DNA of 30,373 bases from JAOAIV01 sp038849555 (GTDB taxonomy: Archaea > Thermoproteota > Bathyarchaeia > Bathyarchaeales > Bathycorpusculaceae): positions 1 through 30,373 of the forward strand of contig JAWCMT010000019.1 of assembly GCA_038849555.1 (NCBI GenBank), read 5' to 3'. Each line of letters starts with the position of its first letter. Positions within the stretch are counted from its first letter, which is position 1. The notes below the pieces were generated by a model that ran no database searches, was not told the DNA's origin, and saw only the letters and a list, made by a program, of their open reading frames with translations. The position numbers were made by a program, and so were the translations under genes. This document shows, in pieces, positions 14,447-23,125 of this stretch.

Positions 14447-16798
14447 TTATAACGGTCTTTCAGACGCGAAAAGTGACTTCACATCCCAATAATTGTAAAA
14501 TCTTATGTCCACCGTCGCGTTGAAGCTTTCTGTGAAAGTTTCCTCTCGGTCAACCACAAAGAGTGTGAAGTATCCCCACTTATTTATCTGCCAAACAAAC
14601 GACGGATCCTCAGCACCAGGCTCATTCGCAGACGTCTCGGGCCACTGCTTTAAGGGCTTATATGTTCCCGATGGGTTAGTGACCACTTCTGGTATTATCC
14701 CTTGCCACAATTCAATGCTGGCTGAGTGATTCGCGCTGTTAACTGAAACCATCATTAGGCCTTCCCTGTAATCACAGGGGATGGGCATGTGCAATTTGGC
14801 GCTGGGCAGCGCAGTGGCGTTTGTCACTGTTAAATTAACGGTCACGTGCTTCAGCGGCGGAACCAAGTTTTGCTCTGCAAACAGCGCGTACACCACTTCT
14901 TCCTCTAGCGGGCCAACATGATAAACCGCGGTGCCGTTCAACCCCGCATAAACAGGCGGCAAATAGCGCGGATCGCCCAAGTATCTCGTGAGAACGCACC
15001 ATTTGTACGCCGGCGGCATCCTCGTGTCAAGTGGCGCCGCCCAAGGCACACTGAGAATATAGGTCACGTTTCTTTCCTTTAAGAAGTTTATTGCATCTTC
15101 AATTGCATCCATTCTGTAAAGCGGTGATGCCTCGATGCCGTCAAGCGTGAAGATGTCACGTTCAATGTAGTGCTCCTTTATGTCATAGGTTGCTATTCTA
15201 GCCGTTGGCGGCGTGTTCTCATTTATCCATTTCCATGCGTCTGCTTCTTCGAATATCTGCGCTAGGTAGCTCCATTTGTCGTTGCCGCGTGAAGGCGCTG
15301 GCTTAAACGAGTTTATGCATGGCAAAATCGCTATGCTTGAAATAAGCAGGAACACGATGAAGATAATCGAGGCTGCCCGTTTCACATTGTTTGGTTTTGT
15401 TAGAAGTGTTTTGATGCTTAAAGAGAAGATAACCGCTAAGGCAGGCAAGGCGATGATGAGATAGCGTATGAATGGAATGTGAACTGCCATGATCGCGACG
15501 CCAGCCAGCAATAAGTAACAAGGAAAAATCAGCGTGAACTGCTTTGGCTTGGCAAAATGCAGGTAAATGATGGCTAAAAATAGTGCTGCAGTGCCTATTT
15601 TAGCCGCTGTGCTGATCAAACCGAAGAATGGCACAGTGGACCAGTTCCTGAAATGCTGCATTGTGGAACTCAAGAGCATCGGGTCTAAGTGGTTGCCTAT
15701 GCTGAGAAATGGGAAAACAGGGTTCCCAAGCAGCAGAAAATTCCGCATGTACCATGGCAAAACAAGCAGCGCCGCCAACGCGACAAGCCAACCGAAGCGC
15801 TTAGCAGATAAACGCTTATTTAAGGCATAAAGTAGCAGCAAACCGAATGCTACTAGGCCTATGTAGCTCGTAAGCGCCGCGAAACAGCAAAACACTGTCC
15901 CAGTGGTTTCGTATTTTCCAGCTTCAGCCGCTTCTGCATTGTAAGCTTTGAAGAAGAAGAACGTGGCCATCGTCAGCATAAAAGTTAAGCACATAAGATA
16001 AGTTTCGTGAATAAAAAGCTCCCAGAAAGTAGGTATGCTCGCTAGTATGAATATGGCGAAAACCGAGGCGGCGCGGCTTCTGGTGATAGCAGCTGCAAAT
16101 TTGTACGTGACCGCTATCGCTGCTAAACCAAAAATTGGCTGCAAAATTCTGAAATAAAAATCATCAGCCCTGCCGGCAAGCGCATACAAGTAAACGGCAA
16201 GCAACTGCGTTCCCGGCGGGTAACTTGCGCTCATTTCCAAACCAATGGAGGGCCCTGCAATCAGCGGGATTTTGCCATTTTCAAATATGATTTTCGCGTA
16301 GTTAACGCCATACGCCAGCGAATCCCACTCTATAGCTGGATACGCCAAGGTCTGATACGTTGCAATGCAGGCATATGCGGCAATCACAGCAAGCACTGCC
16401 GCTTCGATATGGCTGAATCTTGGCATAGAAAAATTTTCCAGCTTAATGTTGGCGCTAGACTTTAGTCCACGACGTAGCGCCGCATATAATAGAACAATAA
16501 ACAGGCTTGCTTGCACGAGCAGCACTGTTAATAGAGAGATTTCCCATAAAATTCCAATCAAAATCATCGCTACGATTGTAATTCCGAATCCCAAGCCAAT
16601 GGCGGAAAGCAGCCTTTCTGCGGCGTCTAATCCATCTTTAGCGATGAGATAAGAGAGCAAAAAGCCGTTGGCAATTATGAAAATGAAACCCAGCCAGCCG
16701 CAGTCAAAGGGAACAGTTGCAATCGGAGCGTGAAATATGTTGGGTATGGTGAATTCTGGCGGTTGGTAATAAATAAGGCTGAGTATGCTTCCGAGCAT
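14447..16798 (-). CDS. GT-C (GT39/PMT-like) membrane glycosyltransferase with C-terminal ectodomain
   Basis: This 783-residue protein has about 12 membrane segments over the first 480 residues and then a soluble, probably extracellular, domain. The loop after the first catalytic-region helix holds EWDSLAYG (D159), in the place of the acidic GT-C catalytic motif. Next comes GKIPLIAGPSIG and PPG, and WYMRNFLLLGNPVFP, typical of GT39/ArnT-like enzymes that use polyprenyl-phosphate sugars. The C-terminal part has ADAWKWINENTPP, a motif also found in the ectodomains of archaeal oligosaccharyl/dolichol-sugar transferases. There is no AglB WWDYG motif, so it is not an oligosaccharyltransferase. The gene follows its larger paralogue by 26 nt on the same strand. 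The sugar and acceptor are unknown; surface proteins in this island are candidates. Confidence 0.82.
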   Translation of the reverse strand: MLGSILSLIYYQPPEFTIPNIFHAPIATVPFDCGWLGFIFIIANGFLLSYLIAKDGLDAAERLLSAIGLGFGITIVAMILIGILWEISLLTVLLVQASLFIVLLYAALRRGLKSSANIKLENFSMPRFSHIEAAVLAVIAAYACIATYQTLAYPAIEWDSLAYGVNYAKIIFENGKIPLIAGPSIGLEMSASYPPGTQLLAVYLYALAGRADDFYFRILQPIFGLAAIAVTYKFAAAITRSRAASVFAIFILASIPTFWELFIHETYLMCLTFMLTMATFFFFKAYNAEAAEAGKYETTGTVFCCFAALTSYIGLVAFGLLLLYALNKRLSAKRFGWLVALAALLVLPWYMRNFLLLGNPVFPFLSIGNHLDPMLLSSTMQHFRNWSTVPFFGLISTAAKIGTAALFLAIIYLHFAKPKQFTLIFPCYLLLAGVAIMAVHIPFIRYLIIALPALAVIFSLSIKTLLTKPNNVKRAASIIFIVFLLISSIAILPCINSFKPAPSRGNDKWSYLAQIFEEADAWKWINENTPPTARIATYDIKEHYIERDIFTLDGIEASPLYRMDAIEDAINFLKERNVTYILSVPWAAPLDTRMPPAYKWCVLTRYLGDPRYLPPVYAGLNGTAVYHVGPLEEEVVYALFAEQNLVPPLKHVTVNLTVTNATALPSAKLHMPIPCDYREGLMMVSVNSANHSASIELWQGIIPEVVTNPSGTYKPLKQWPETSANEPGAEDPSFVWQINKWGYFTLFVVDREETFTESFNATVDIRFYNYWDVKSLFASERPL

Positions 16799-16824
16799 CA
16801 GAATTATTGTAATCCAAATAATGA

Positions 16825-19800
16825 CTAGCGCATCACGATCACGCGTATTCCTGCTCCTCCTTCCTTGGTTTTCTCTATTGGCTTGCTTTGTCTTGTTCCT
16901 CCGATATTTACTTGGAGATTCACGCTTGCATCTTCAACGTTTTCTTCTCTCAAAACTACGACCAGCGTATACAACCCTGATTTCTCAACTTTCCAAACCA
17001 GCGATGGATTAACTTCTCCCTGAGTTATCGAGTTTGGTGTTCGCGTTGCTAACTCGCGGTGCATCCACCATTCAGTGTTTTCCCACGGCTGAATGACACC
17101 TTCAAAGATTTCTATGCAAACCTTATACCCAAATGTTTCAGTCTGAACGGTAACTGTTTGGTTTTCACCTAAAAGTGGAAGATAAACAATTAATGTCCGC
17201 GGCCAAATGTTACTGGTTATTTTCCCATTCAGCGAGTATAATGACGCTTTTCCTTCAGTTTCAACAGGCTTGGCTTCTATCCTGCTTATCGTGAAGTTTC
17301 CAGTATACGAGTGAAGCCCAAATTCAGCATATCCTTCCTTGTTGACTGGCACAAGAAACTTGTGTGTCTTCCACTCTTTCGTGTCAGTTTTCTCGATGAA
17401 TGAGTATTCAAACCATGACTCGGAATATTTGTTGTAAAGGTATATGCTCAGCTTGTCTATTCCAGCGTCGAGGTAGGTTATCTCCACGCATGTTAAATTC
17501 GGCGTAGCTACAAAAAACCGCGGCGCGTCGCTTCCAGCAATAACCGATTGCGTAGGAACTCCGTTAACTAACTGCGGCTCAGTCCAACCTTTCTCGTTGA
17601 TGGCTGCGGGTAAAGCTGATTTCTCTGTTATTGGCGAACTCACAAGCGGGCCGACTTTGTAGAGTTTCTGGCTTCCGCCATATGGTATTCTGGGGAAAAA
17701 CGGTGTCCCCAAAAACCTTGCCAGCGGCAGCACATCGAAATGTCCATGTTCACGCGCCCAATCCACATCTAAAATATACCGCACGTTCTCGCTTTGCAGA
17801 TACCGCAGTATAGCCGTCATCTCAGTCATGTTATAGAGGTAGCGTGCTTCCCAGCCGTCCAGATAGAAGAAGTAGTCGTTACTGCAGTTTTTCACGTAGT
17901 AAACTCGGTTTTCGATGGTGCCGACTTTTTCGCCTTCGTTCAGATGCTCACTCAGCCATTTCCACGCTGCAGCTTCAGGGTAAGAAATGCTCAGCGCAGC
18001 CCACTTTTCTGCATTAGGATTCTCTAGGAACCATAAGAAATTGTAAGGCGGCTTGTCATTGAGGTTTTCCATGAATATTTTGCCGCCCATACAAAACGTT
18101 AAACTAGGAAATATGAAGGCAATGATTAGAATTATCGCGATGGAAATTCTGAGTACGTCACTTTTGCGGGGAAGCTTCAGCCTCTTTTGCCTTTTTCCCA
18201 GCGCATCTTTAGCATGCATAATCACGTTTTTGTCGTACTTCTCGCAGTGCTCCAGCGCTTTCGCGATGGGTAAAGCACTTAAGAGCGCGAAGCCGGGCGT
18301 TGCGAATACGATGTGCCTCGGGAACCCCCATGTTAACCCGCTGAGTATAAACGCAACCAGAATCAAGGGCCATGCCAAAAGCAGCCAAAACTTCCTGTTC
18401 TGGACTGGAATTAGCGCGATTCCGAGAATTGTTAGCAGGGAAATTGCTGGGAAATGGATTCTAAAAGTGAGCAATATGTCAATTTTATCTAGTAATGCTA
18501 CATCGCCGCCAAATAGGCTTCGCGTAGCTGACCATTTTATGCCGTTAACCGTTGTTTCCATAATTAGGGGGTCGATGTTTATGCCGCCGAGCAACGTGTA
18601 GGCATTTGGGTAAACTGGGTTTCCGAGTAGAACGAAATTTCGGGTGTACCAGACTCCGCCGATGAGCAAAGCAGGCAATACCAGTAGCAGGAAAATTTTT
18701 GTGCTTGCTGTGATGCCCCACCTTTTTCTAATGAGCACTGCAGCTAGGGCGATGATGAGAAACGGCGCAAGATACATGGCTAAATAGGATGTTAACAGCG
18801 CAAAGCCATAGAAGATGCCGCTCATAGCCCAGTATCTGTTTTCTGCCTTTTTCATGGCGAGGAATAGGAACATGACTGTCGCAGTGCCGAAGAAGGTCAA
18901 CGTGGAATAGCTTGTGGCGTAAATGGAATACCTGAAAAACAGCGGCGTCATGGCAAGAAGCAATGCCGCTATTAGGCCGTATCTTTTGCCTGCAAGGGTT
19001 TCCCCAATCTTGTAAGTTGCCAAAACCGTTAAAACACCCATAACGGGCGGAATCGCTCTAAGATAGAAGTCCTCAATTAACCCCATCTGAATGTAGTAGA
19101 AGGCGCCTAACGCGGAGAACAGCGGCGGAAAGTTGGCGCTCATCTGTATGCCGATGGAAGGCCCGGCTATCACGGGGATGCCGTGGTTGTTATACATGAT
19201 TATGGACATTACTGCATGGTAAACCGTTGCATCCCAATGCATGATAACAGTTAGTAGTGCATGATAGAAGCATAGAAAGAAGATTACACTGACGGCGACG
19301 CAAGGCAACAGCCAAGCCCTGAGATTGCTTGGTCTAAGTTTGATGATGGCTAACCACGCTTTCAAGAACTCGCGCGCTGAAGGCTTACGCTGGCCATTAT
19401 GCTTACGAAAAACTGAAAATAGGAAGCCACCGCAGAGAAGCAAAATTGCCGTGTTTAAAGGAATTTGATACAAAACTCCAAAGATTCCCAATATAATTGT
19501 TATTAATCCTGTTAACCCAGCTCCCAGCCCAAGCACGCTTAGCAATTTGACAAGGGTATCCTTCTCGCCGACCAATAACGCATGCGCTGAGAGAAGGCCG
19601 AGAATTAAAATTTCCACGGTAGCCAAAGCTGCTTGAGGGATTCCCTCAACTTGAAGTGTCCTAAAGTTAATTACGGGCTTAACTATCCAGTCTGCAACTT
19701 GCTCCAGCGTTTCCAGCCATGCTTGATTCGTGTAAACGTAAACAACCCATGCAAGCGCGAGAAGAGCTAGAACTGCCAGCGGCACCGCTAAACTCGATTT

Positions 19801-19842
19801 TGCTTGTTTCTCGGCTGCTTCCGCCATCGCGTTGGGTTCCAT
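16825..19842 (-). CDS. Large GT-C (GT39-like) membrane glycosyltransferase with long C-terminal ectodomain
   Basis: About 1005 residues from the ATG at 19842. That start has GGTGA upstream and lies 10 nt past the preceding stop; the frame extends to a TTG at 19896. The first half holds about a dozen membrane helices with MHWDATVYHA (the GT-C acidic position) and HGIPVIAGPSIGIQMSANFPPL. WYTRNFVLLGNPVYP is shared with the neighbouring 783-residue paralogue. The second half starts with AAAWKWLSEHLNEGEKV and extends some 450 residues with beta-sandwich character and several N-x-S/T sites. This is about 220 residues longer than the paralogue, mostly in the ectodomain. I infer polyprenyl-phosphate-sugar-dependent glycosylation on the outer face of the membrane; the ectodomain may recognise the acceptor. 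Confidence 0.82.
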   Translation of the reverse strand: MEPNAMAEAAEKQAKSSLAVPLAVLALLALAWVVYVYTNQAWLETLEQVADWIVKPVINFRTLQVEGIPQAALATVEILILGLLSAHALLVGEKDTLVKLLSVLGLGAGLTGLITIILGIFGVLYQIPLNTAILLLCGGFLFSVFRKHNGQRKPSAREFLKAWLAIIKLRPSNLRAWLLPCVAVSVIFFLCFYHALLTVIMHWDATVYHAVMSIIMYNNHGIPVIAGPSIGIQMSANFPPLFSALGAFYYIQMGLIEDFYLRAIPPVMGVLTVLATYKIGETLAGKRYGLIAALLLAMTPLFFRYSIYATSYSTLTFFGTATVMFLFLAMKKAENRYWAMSGIFYGFALLTSYLAMYLAPFLIIALAAVLIRKRWGITASTKIFLLLVLPALLIGGVWYTRNFVLLGNPVYPNAYTLLGGINIDPLIMETTVNGIKWSATRSLFGGDVALLDKIDILLTFRIHFPAISLLTILGIALIPVQNRKFWLLLAWPLILVAFILSGLTWGFPRHIVFATPGFALLSALPIAKALEHCEKYDKNVIMHAKDALGKRQKRLKLPRKSDVLRISIAIILIIAFIFPSLTFCMGGKIFMENLNDKPPYNFLWFLENPNAEKWAALSISYPEAAAWKWLSEHLNEGEKVGTIENRVYYVKNCSNDYFFYLDGWEARYLYNMTEMTAILRYLQSENVRYILDVDWAREHGHFDVLPLARFLGTPFFPRIPYGGSQKLYKVGPLVSSPITEKSALPAAINEKGWTEPQLVNGVPTQSVIAGSDAPRFFVATPNLTCVEITYLDAGIDKLSIYLYNKYSESWFEYSFIEKTDTKEWKTHKFLVPVNKEGYAEFGLHSYTGNFTISRIEAKPVETEGKASLYSLNGKITSNIWPRTLIVYLPLLGENQTVTVQTETFGYKVCIEIFEGVIQPWENTEWWMHRELATRTPNSITQGEVNPSLVWKVEKSGLYTLVVVLREENVEDASVNLQVNIGGTRQSKPIEKTKEGGAGIRVIVMR

Positions 19843-19852
19843 TTCTATTTCT

Positions 19853-20524
19853 TCACCGTTCTCCGTGCCTATCGGTTTTGAGCCGTTTGTAAACAATTAC
19901 CGCTGTTGAAGTCATAAGCATTACAATTGCGATTAACGCCGTAGTAGGCCACCAAGGCTTCACCGTAGCTGTTGCTCGAGTGAATCCTATAAAAGAGCAT
20001 CCCTCCGTAGTTGCCTTAAAGTATAGGAACCCATCATCTTCTGCAATCCTCTCTACGGGGCACTCGTAAATTTCACTTCTATCATAACGGTAAAGCGTAA
20101 AAGCTGCTTTTTCCGCCTTCTCGTATACCTCACCTTTATCGATAGCGAAAAACAATGTTACATTAGCAATTTTACTGGTTGTTTCGCTTAAAAATCTAAT
20201 AGTGTAATATCGAGAAACATTTTCAGCGTTTGGTATCTCTGCATAAAACGGTTTTTCGCTTACAACATTCAATGCACAACTAAAGTAAGCAACAGGCTCC
20301 TTCAGTTCTACCGTCATGTTCCGCACGAACGGCTGAGCCGAATATTTAGTGAAATCTATAAAAAAGACGTTTGACGGCGTGGTTGAAGCTTCAGAAGCCA
20401 CGGTTTCCTCGACAATTGTATGCTGATAAAGCTGTGGGAAAAATGTATCCGCACTTGCGGTTTCACAAAGAATCAGCAAAACTAAAAGTACGATAACCGC
20501 GGCGGCTGTCGATTTTAGCCGCAT
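19853..20524 (-). CDS. PGF-pre-PGF-like membrane-anchored surface protein
   Basis: The protein has 223 residues from the ATG at 20524, which begins a good signal peptide (MRLKSTAAAVIVLLVLLILC). The frame is open to 20707, but that extension looks uncoding. The ectodomain pattern is VTLFFAIDKGEVYEKAEKA..LYRYD, then EDDGFLYFKATTEGCSFIGFT. It resembles the PGF-pre-PGF domain that accompanies archaeosortase-processed proteins, with a Cys where aromatic FS is usual. The C-terminus is a membrane helix after PWWPTTA plus KRLKTDR, with no PGF motif. It overlaps or abuts the large GT-C gene and would be co-transcribed with it, and it is divergent from the archaeosortase 65 nt away from the open frame. 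A role as a glycosylation or sorting partner is inferred. Confidence 0.6.
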   Translation of the reverse strand: MRLKSTAAAVIVLLVLLILCETASADTFFPQLYQHTIVEETVASEASTTPSNVFFIDFTKYSAQPFVRNMTVELKEPVAYFSCALNVVSEKPFYAEIPNAENVSRYYTIRFLSETTSKIANVTLFFAIDKGEVYEKAEKAAFTLYRYDRSEIYECPVERIAEDDGFLYFKATTEGCSFIGFTRATATVKPWWPTTALIAIVMLMTSTAVIVYKRLKTDRHGER

Positions 20525-20772
20525 GCCAAGTTTTCTATTCTCTATCCTATTTTTTCCCGCCGCTTGAAGCATGCTTGCAGAGGCTTCACGTAGCCTATGC
20601 TTTCCGGGCATTAAAACCACACTTTCCCAGCTGCCCTTGGTTCCGTAGTTAAATGCAACTCTATTTAAAACCTCTGCTTGGCACGCTGCTCCGACCGCAG
20701 TTTTCAATTAAACAGCAAATTTTATTGCTACAACCAACGAATTAAATTAGCTAAAGCCTAATTCACTAAGAT

Positions 20773-21948
20773 GTGGATGCATTGAAGAAATCATGGTTTC
20801 ACATAACACTGCTGGTTTGCATTGCCATCCCATTATTGCTGCTGCTCTTCCTGGATTACTGTAATCTCGAGGGCTACAACTACGTTTATAACGCTGAAAC
20901 AAACGCCTTCGAAAGCTGGTCTAACGTGTTTTTCAATCAAAATTTCCTTTTCGAATTAACATGGAAAGGCAGAATGTTTCTGCTCGTGTTTCTATGGCTT
21001 TTCTTGATTGAATCAGCCCTCGACTGGAACAGCATCGCCGACGAAACGCCGAAAAAACGCTCCGTAATCCTAGCCTCGCTTATCTGCGCGCTAATCCCCA
21101 CGTTTTACGTCGTCGCCATAAACTTTCTCGGCTTAGACTTGGCTCTGCTCCAGTTTGGCCGTGACGTTGGAATACGCAGCATTACGCCGGAAAATCAGCC
21201 GTGGGACTTCCTATACTTACAGTGGCCAATATCATGCGAGTACGTAGTATTCACATTTTTTTTCGTCAGCGCCGTGCTGCTGGCTTACAAAACAAGAGGT
21301 CTCAAATACTTCTCAATTTCCTTGGTTCTGCTCGGCGGGATAGCTGTGGCATACATGTTTGACACTGTTTATCCATTCGGCGTTTTTCGCCCTCTTCAAG
21401 CGTTTGCGCTTCCAACAGCAGCTGTGGCCGCAGCGCTCCTTGATTTGCTCGGGTATGCGGTGCGGTTAACTTTTCCAGTATACGCCTTCGACTCATATCT
21501 TCCCTCTCTATCGATTAGCATGGGTGGACAATCCGCGAGTGTTGTAATCGCTTGGGCATGCGCGGGCGTTCAAAGCCTACTGCTTTACATCGTTATAATC
21601 CTTGTTTTCTTCAAAAAAGCAGAGCTTTCAGCCTTCCGCAAATTAGCCTACTTCGTTATAGGCTTATTCGGCACTTTTTTCGTAAACGTCTTCAGAGTAA
21701 TCTCAATCCTTCTTATCATGCTTGACCAGGGACGCGATGCTGGAATGGTTTTTCATAACACCTACGGTGAAATGTACTCGGTTATCTGGATTCTGCTGTA
21801 TCTACTCTTAATCGGCTTCGTTCAGAGATTCATGTTGGTGGAAAGAAGCCGCCACGCCTTCAGCGTGCTTTGCACCGCGATTCGAAGCGTTAAAAATAGG
21901 CTTATGCTGCGACTTAAATCAGAAGACGCGGATAAACAAAAAGGTTAG
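20773..21948 (+). CDS. Archaeosortase/exosortase-family transpeptidase
   Basis: This 391-residue polytopic membrane protein carries the exosortase/archaeosortase catalytic triad in its C-terminal half: Cys263 in WACAGVQSLLLY, Arg308 in NVFRVI and His328 in FHNTYGEMYSVIW. Members cleave a C-terminal tripartite signal (short motif, membrane helix, basic tail) and transfer the protein to a lipid or glycan anchor at the cell surface. The protein is longer than minimal family members, with about 200 N-terminal residues of extra helices and a hydrophilic loop (about 125-155). The start is GTG at 20773, with a stop two codons upstream. Likely substrates are the two IPE-x-F proteins at 11203 and 12291. 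I do not assign an art subfamily letter. Confidence 0.85.
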   Translation: MDALKKSWFHITLLVCIAIPLLLLLFLDYCNLEGYNYVYNAETNAFESWSNVFFNQNFLFELTWKGRMFLLVFLWLFLIESALDWNSIADETPKKRSVILASLICALIPTFYVVAINFLGLDLALLQFGRDVGIRSITPENQPWDFLYLQWPISCEYVVFTFFFVSAVLLAYKTRGLKYFSISLVLLGGIAVAYMFDTVYPFGVFRPLQAFALPTAAVAAALLDLLGYAVRLTFPVYAFDSYLPSLSISMGGQSASVVIAWACAGVQSLLLYIVIILVFFKKAELSAFRKLAYFVIGLFGTFFVNVFRVISILLIMLDQGRDAGMVFHNTYGEMYSVIWILLYLLLIGFVQRFMLVERSRHAFSVLCTAIRSVKNRLMLRLKSEDADKQKG

Positions 21949-22010
21949 CATCTCTCCCGCGTGCTCAATGCGCTGCAGCGTATCCTCTTCCGTGTGGAAG
22001 GCAGAGGGCT

Positions 22011-23060
22011 TTAGTTTGGTTCTCGCTTCTTCTTTTGGAGTTTGAGTTCTGGAGGCGCTAAAGTTATTTTTGTATCCGAGGCGACTGGAGAGGTAATCCA
22101 GACGTTTCCGCCTATAACGACGTTGTCGCCTATTACCGCGTCAGGTCCAAGAAGTGTAGCGCCTGAATAGATCACTACGTTGTTTCCAACGGTGGGATGC
22201 CGCTTTCTGCCCTTGATTATGTTTCCCTTCTCGTCTTTCGGGAAGCTTAAGGCGCCCAAGGTTACTCCCTGATACAGCTTCACGTTGTCGCCTATTTCCG
22301 CGGTTTCGCCTATAACCACGCCTGTGCCATGGTCTATGAAGAAGTTCTTGCCGATTTTCGCGCCTGGATGAATATCTATGCCAGTCAAGGAATGCACGTG
22401 CTCGCTCATTATTCTGGGAATCAGCGGGACGCCGCGTATGTAAAGTTCATGTGCTATGCGATAGGTTGTTATCGCCAAAACGCATGGATAGCTTAGGATG
22501 ACCTCTTCTGTGCTTACTGCGGCTGGGTCTCCGCTGTAGGCGGCTTTGATGTCGCCGCTGAGCATTGCCCGTATCTCAGGAAGTTTCTCTAAAAGCTCTT
22601 TAACAACCACTTGCGCTCTTCGTTGGCAAACATCATGTGGGCACTCGGTGATTTTTCGGCAGATGTACTTGAGGCTTTTTTCCACTTCGCTTGTGAGCCG
22701 AGTGTAAATTGACATTAACGTGTTGCCCAAGAAATAGCGGATATTCGCCTTAGTGACTTCTTCTTTGCCGAAGTATCCTGGGAAGAGCACCTTAAACAAG
22801 TCCTCGAGAACTTCTATGACTACTTTTTTAGATGGCAGATCTTTGCCTTCAAGGTGATCCATGCCGCCGAAAGCTTCATAATTTTTGACCAGCTCTTCAA
22901 CGAGTTGCGGTAAACCTTTTTCAGGCCAGTTGTTCTCTAGGCTTACCTCGCCTTTCATTAAGGCTTCAAGCATCCGCTCAGGTATCCAGCAGTAAGTTTC
23001 AGCATTTTGATTTTGTGTGTTATCCTTGGCTTCTTTTTGTTGATTTGTTTCGGTGCTCAT
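22011..23060 (-). CDS. cysE: Serine O-acetyltransferase
   Basis: This 349-residue protein has a helical N-terminal domain (about 50-215) followed by a left-handed beta-helix of hexapeptide repeats. Catalytic-type residues are Asp229 (TGIDIHPGA) and His244 (IDHGTG), with the KRHPT loop near 287-291. It transfers acetyl from acetyl-CoA to serine, giving O-acetylserine for the adjacent cysK, which lies 66 nt upstream on the same strand. The N-terminal extension of about 40 polar residues is longer than in E. coli CysE. The layout is closer to the long plant/archaeal or EpsC-like serine acetyltransferases. AGAGGAG lies 4 nt before the ATG. The interaction C-terminus differs from the usual Ile ending, as it ends KKKREPN, so classical cysteine synthase complex formation is doubtful. 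Confidence 0.92.
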   Translation of the reverse strand: MSTETNQQKEAKDNTQNQNAETYCWIPERMLEALMKGEVSLENNWPEKGLPQLVEELVKNYEAFGGMDHLEGKDLPSKKVVIEVLEDLFKVLFPGYFGKEEVTKANIRYFLGNTLMSIYTRLTSEVEKSLKYICRKITECPHDVCQRRAQVVVKELLEKLPEIRAMLSGDIKAAYSGDPAAVSTEEVILSYPCVLAITTYRIAHELYIRGVPLIPRIMSEHVHSLTGIDIHPGAKIGKNFFIDHGTGVVIGETAEIGDNVKLYQGVTLGALSFPKDEKGNIIKGRKRHPTVGNNVVIYSGATLLGPDAVIGDNVVIGGNVWITSPVASDTKITLAPPELKLQKKKREPN

Positions 23061-23125
23061 CTGACTCCTCTTATTTTATAGTGAGGTAGCGCTGGATATA
23101 AGGAATCAGTTAAATAGCAAGTAGT

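Noticed and set aside
18053..18601. 182-codon plus-strand frame opposite the large GT-C gene
   Set aside because: The opposite strand encodes a clear membrane protein with conserved motifs; the antisense frame has no family-like features or start signals.
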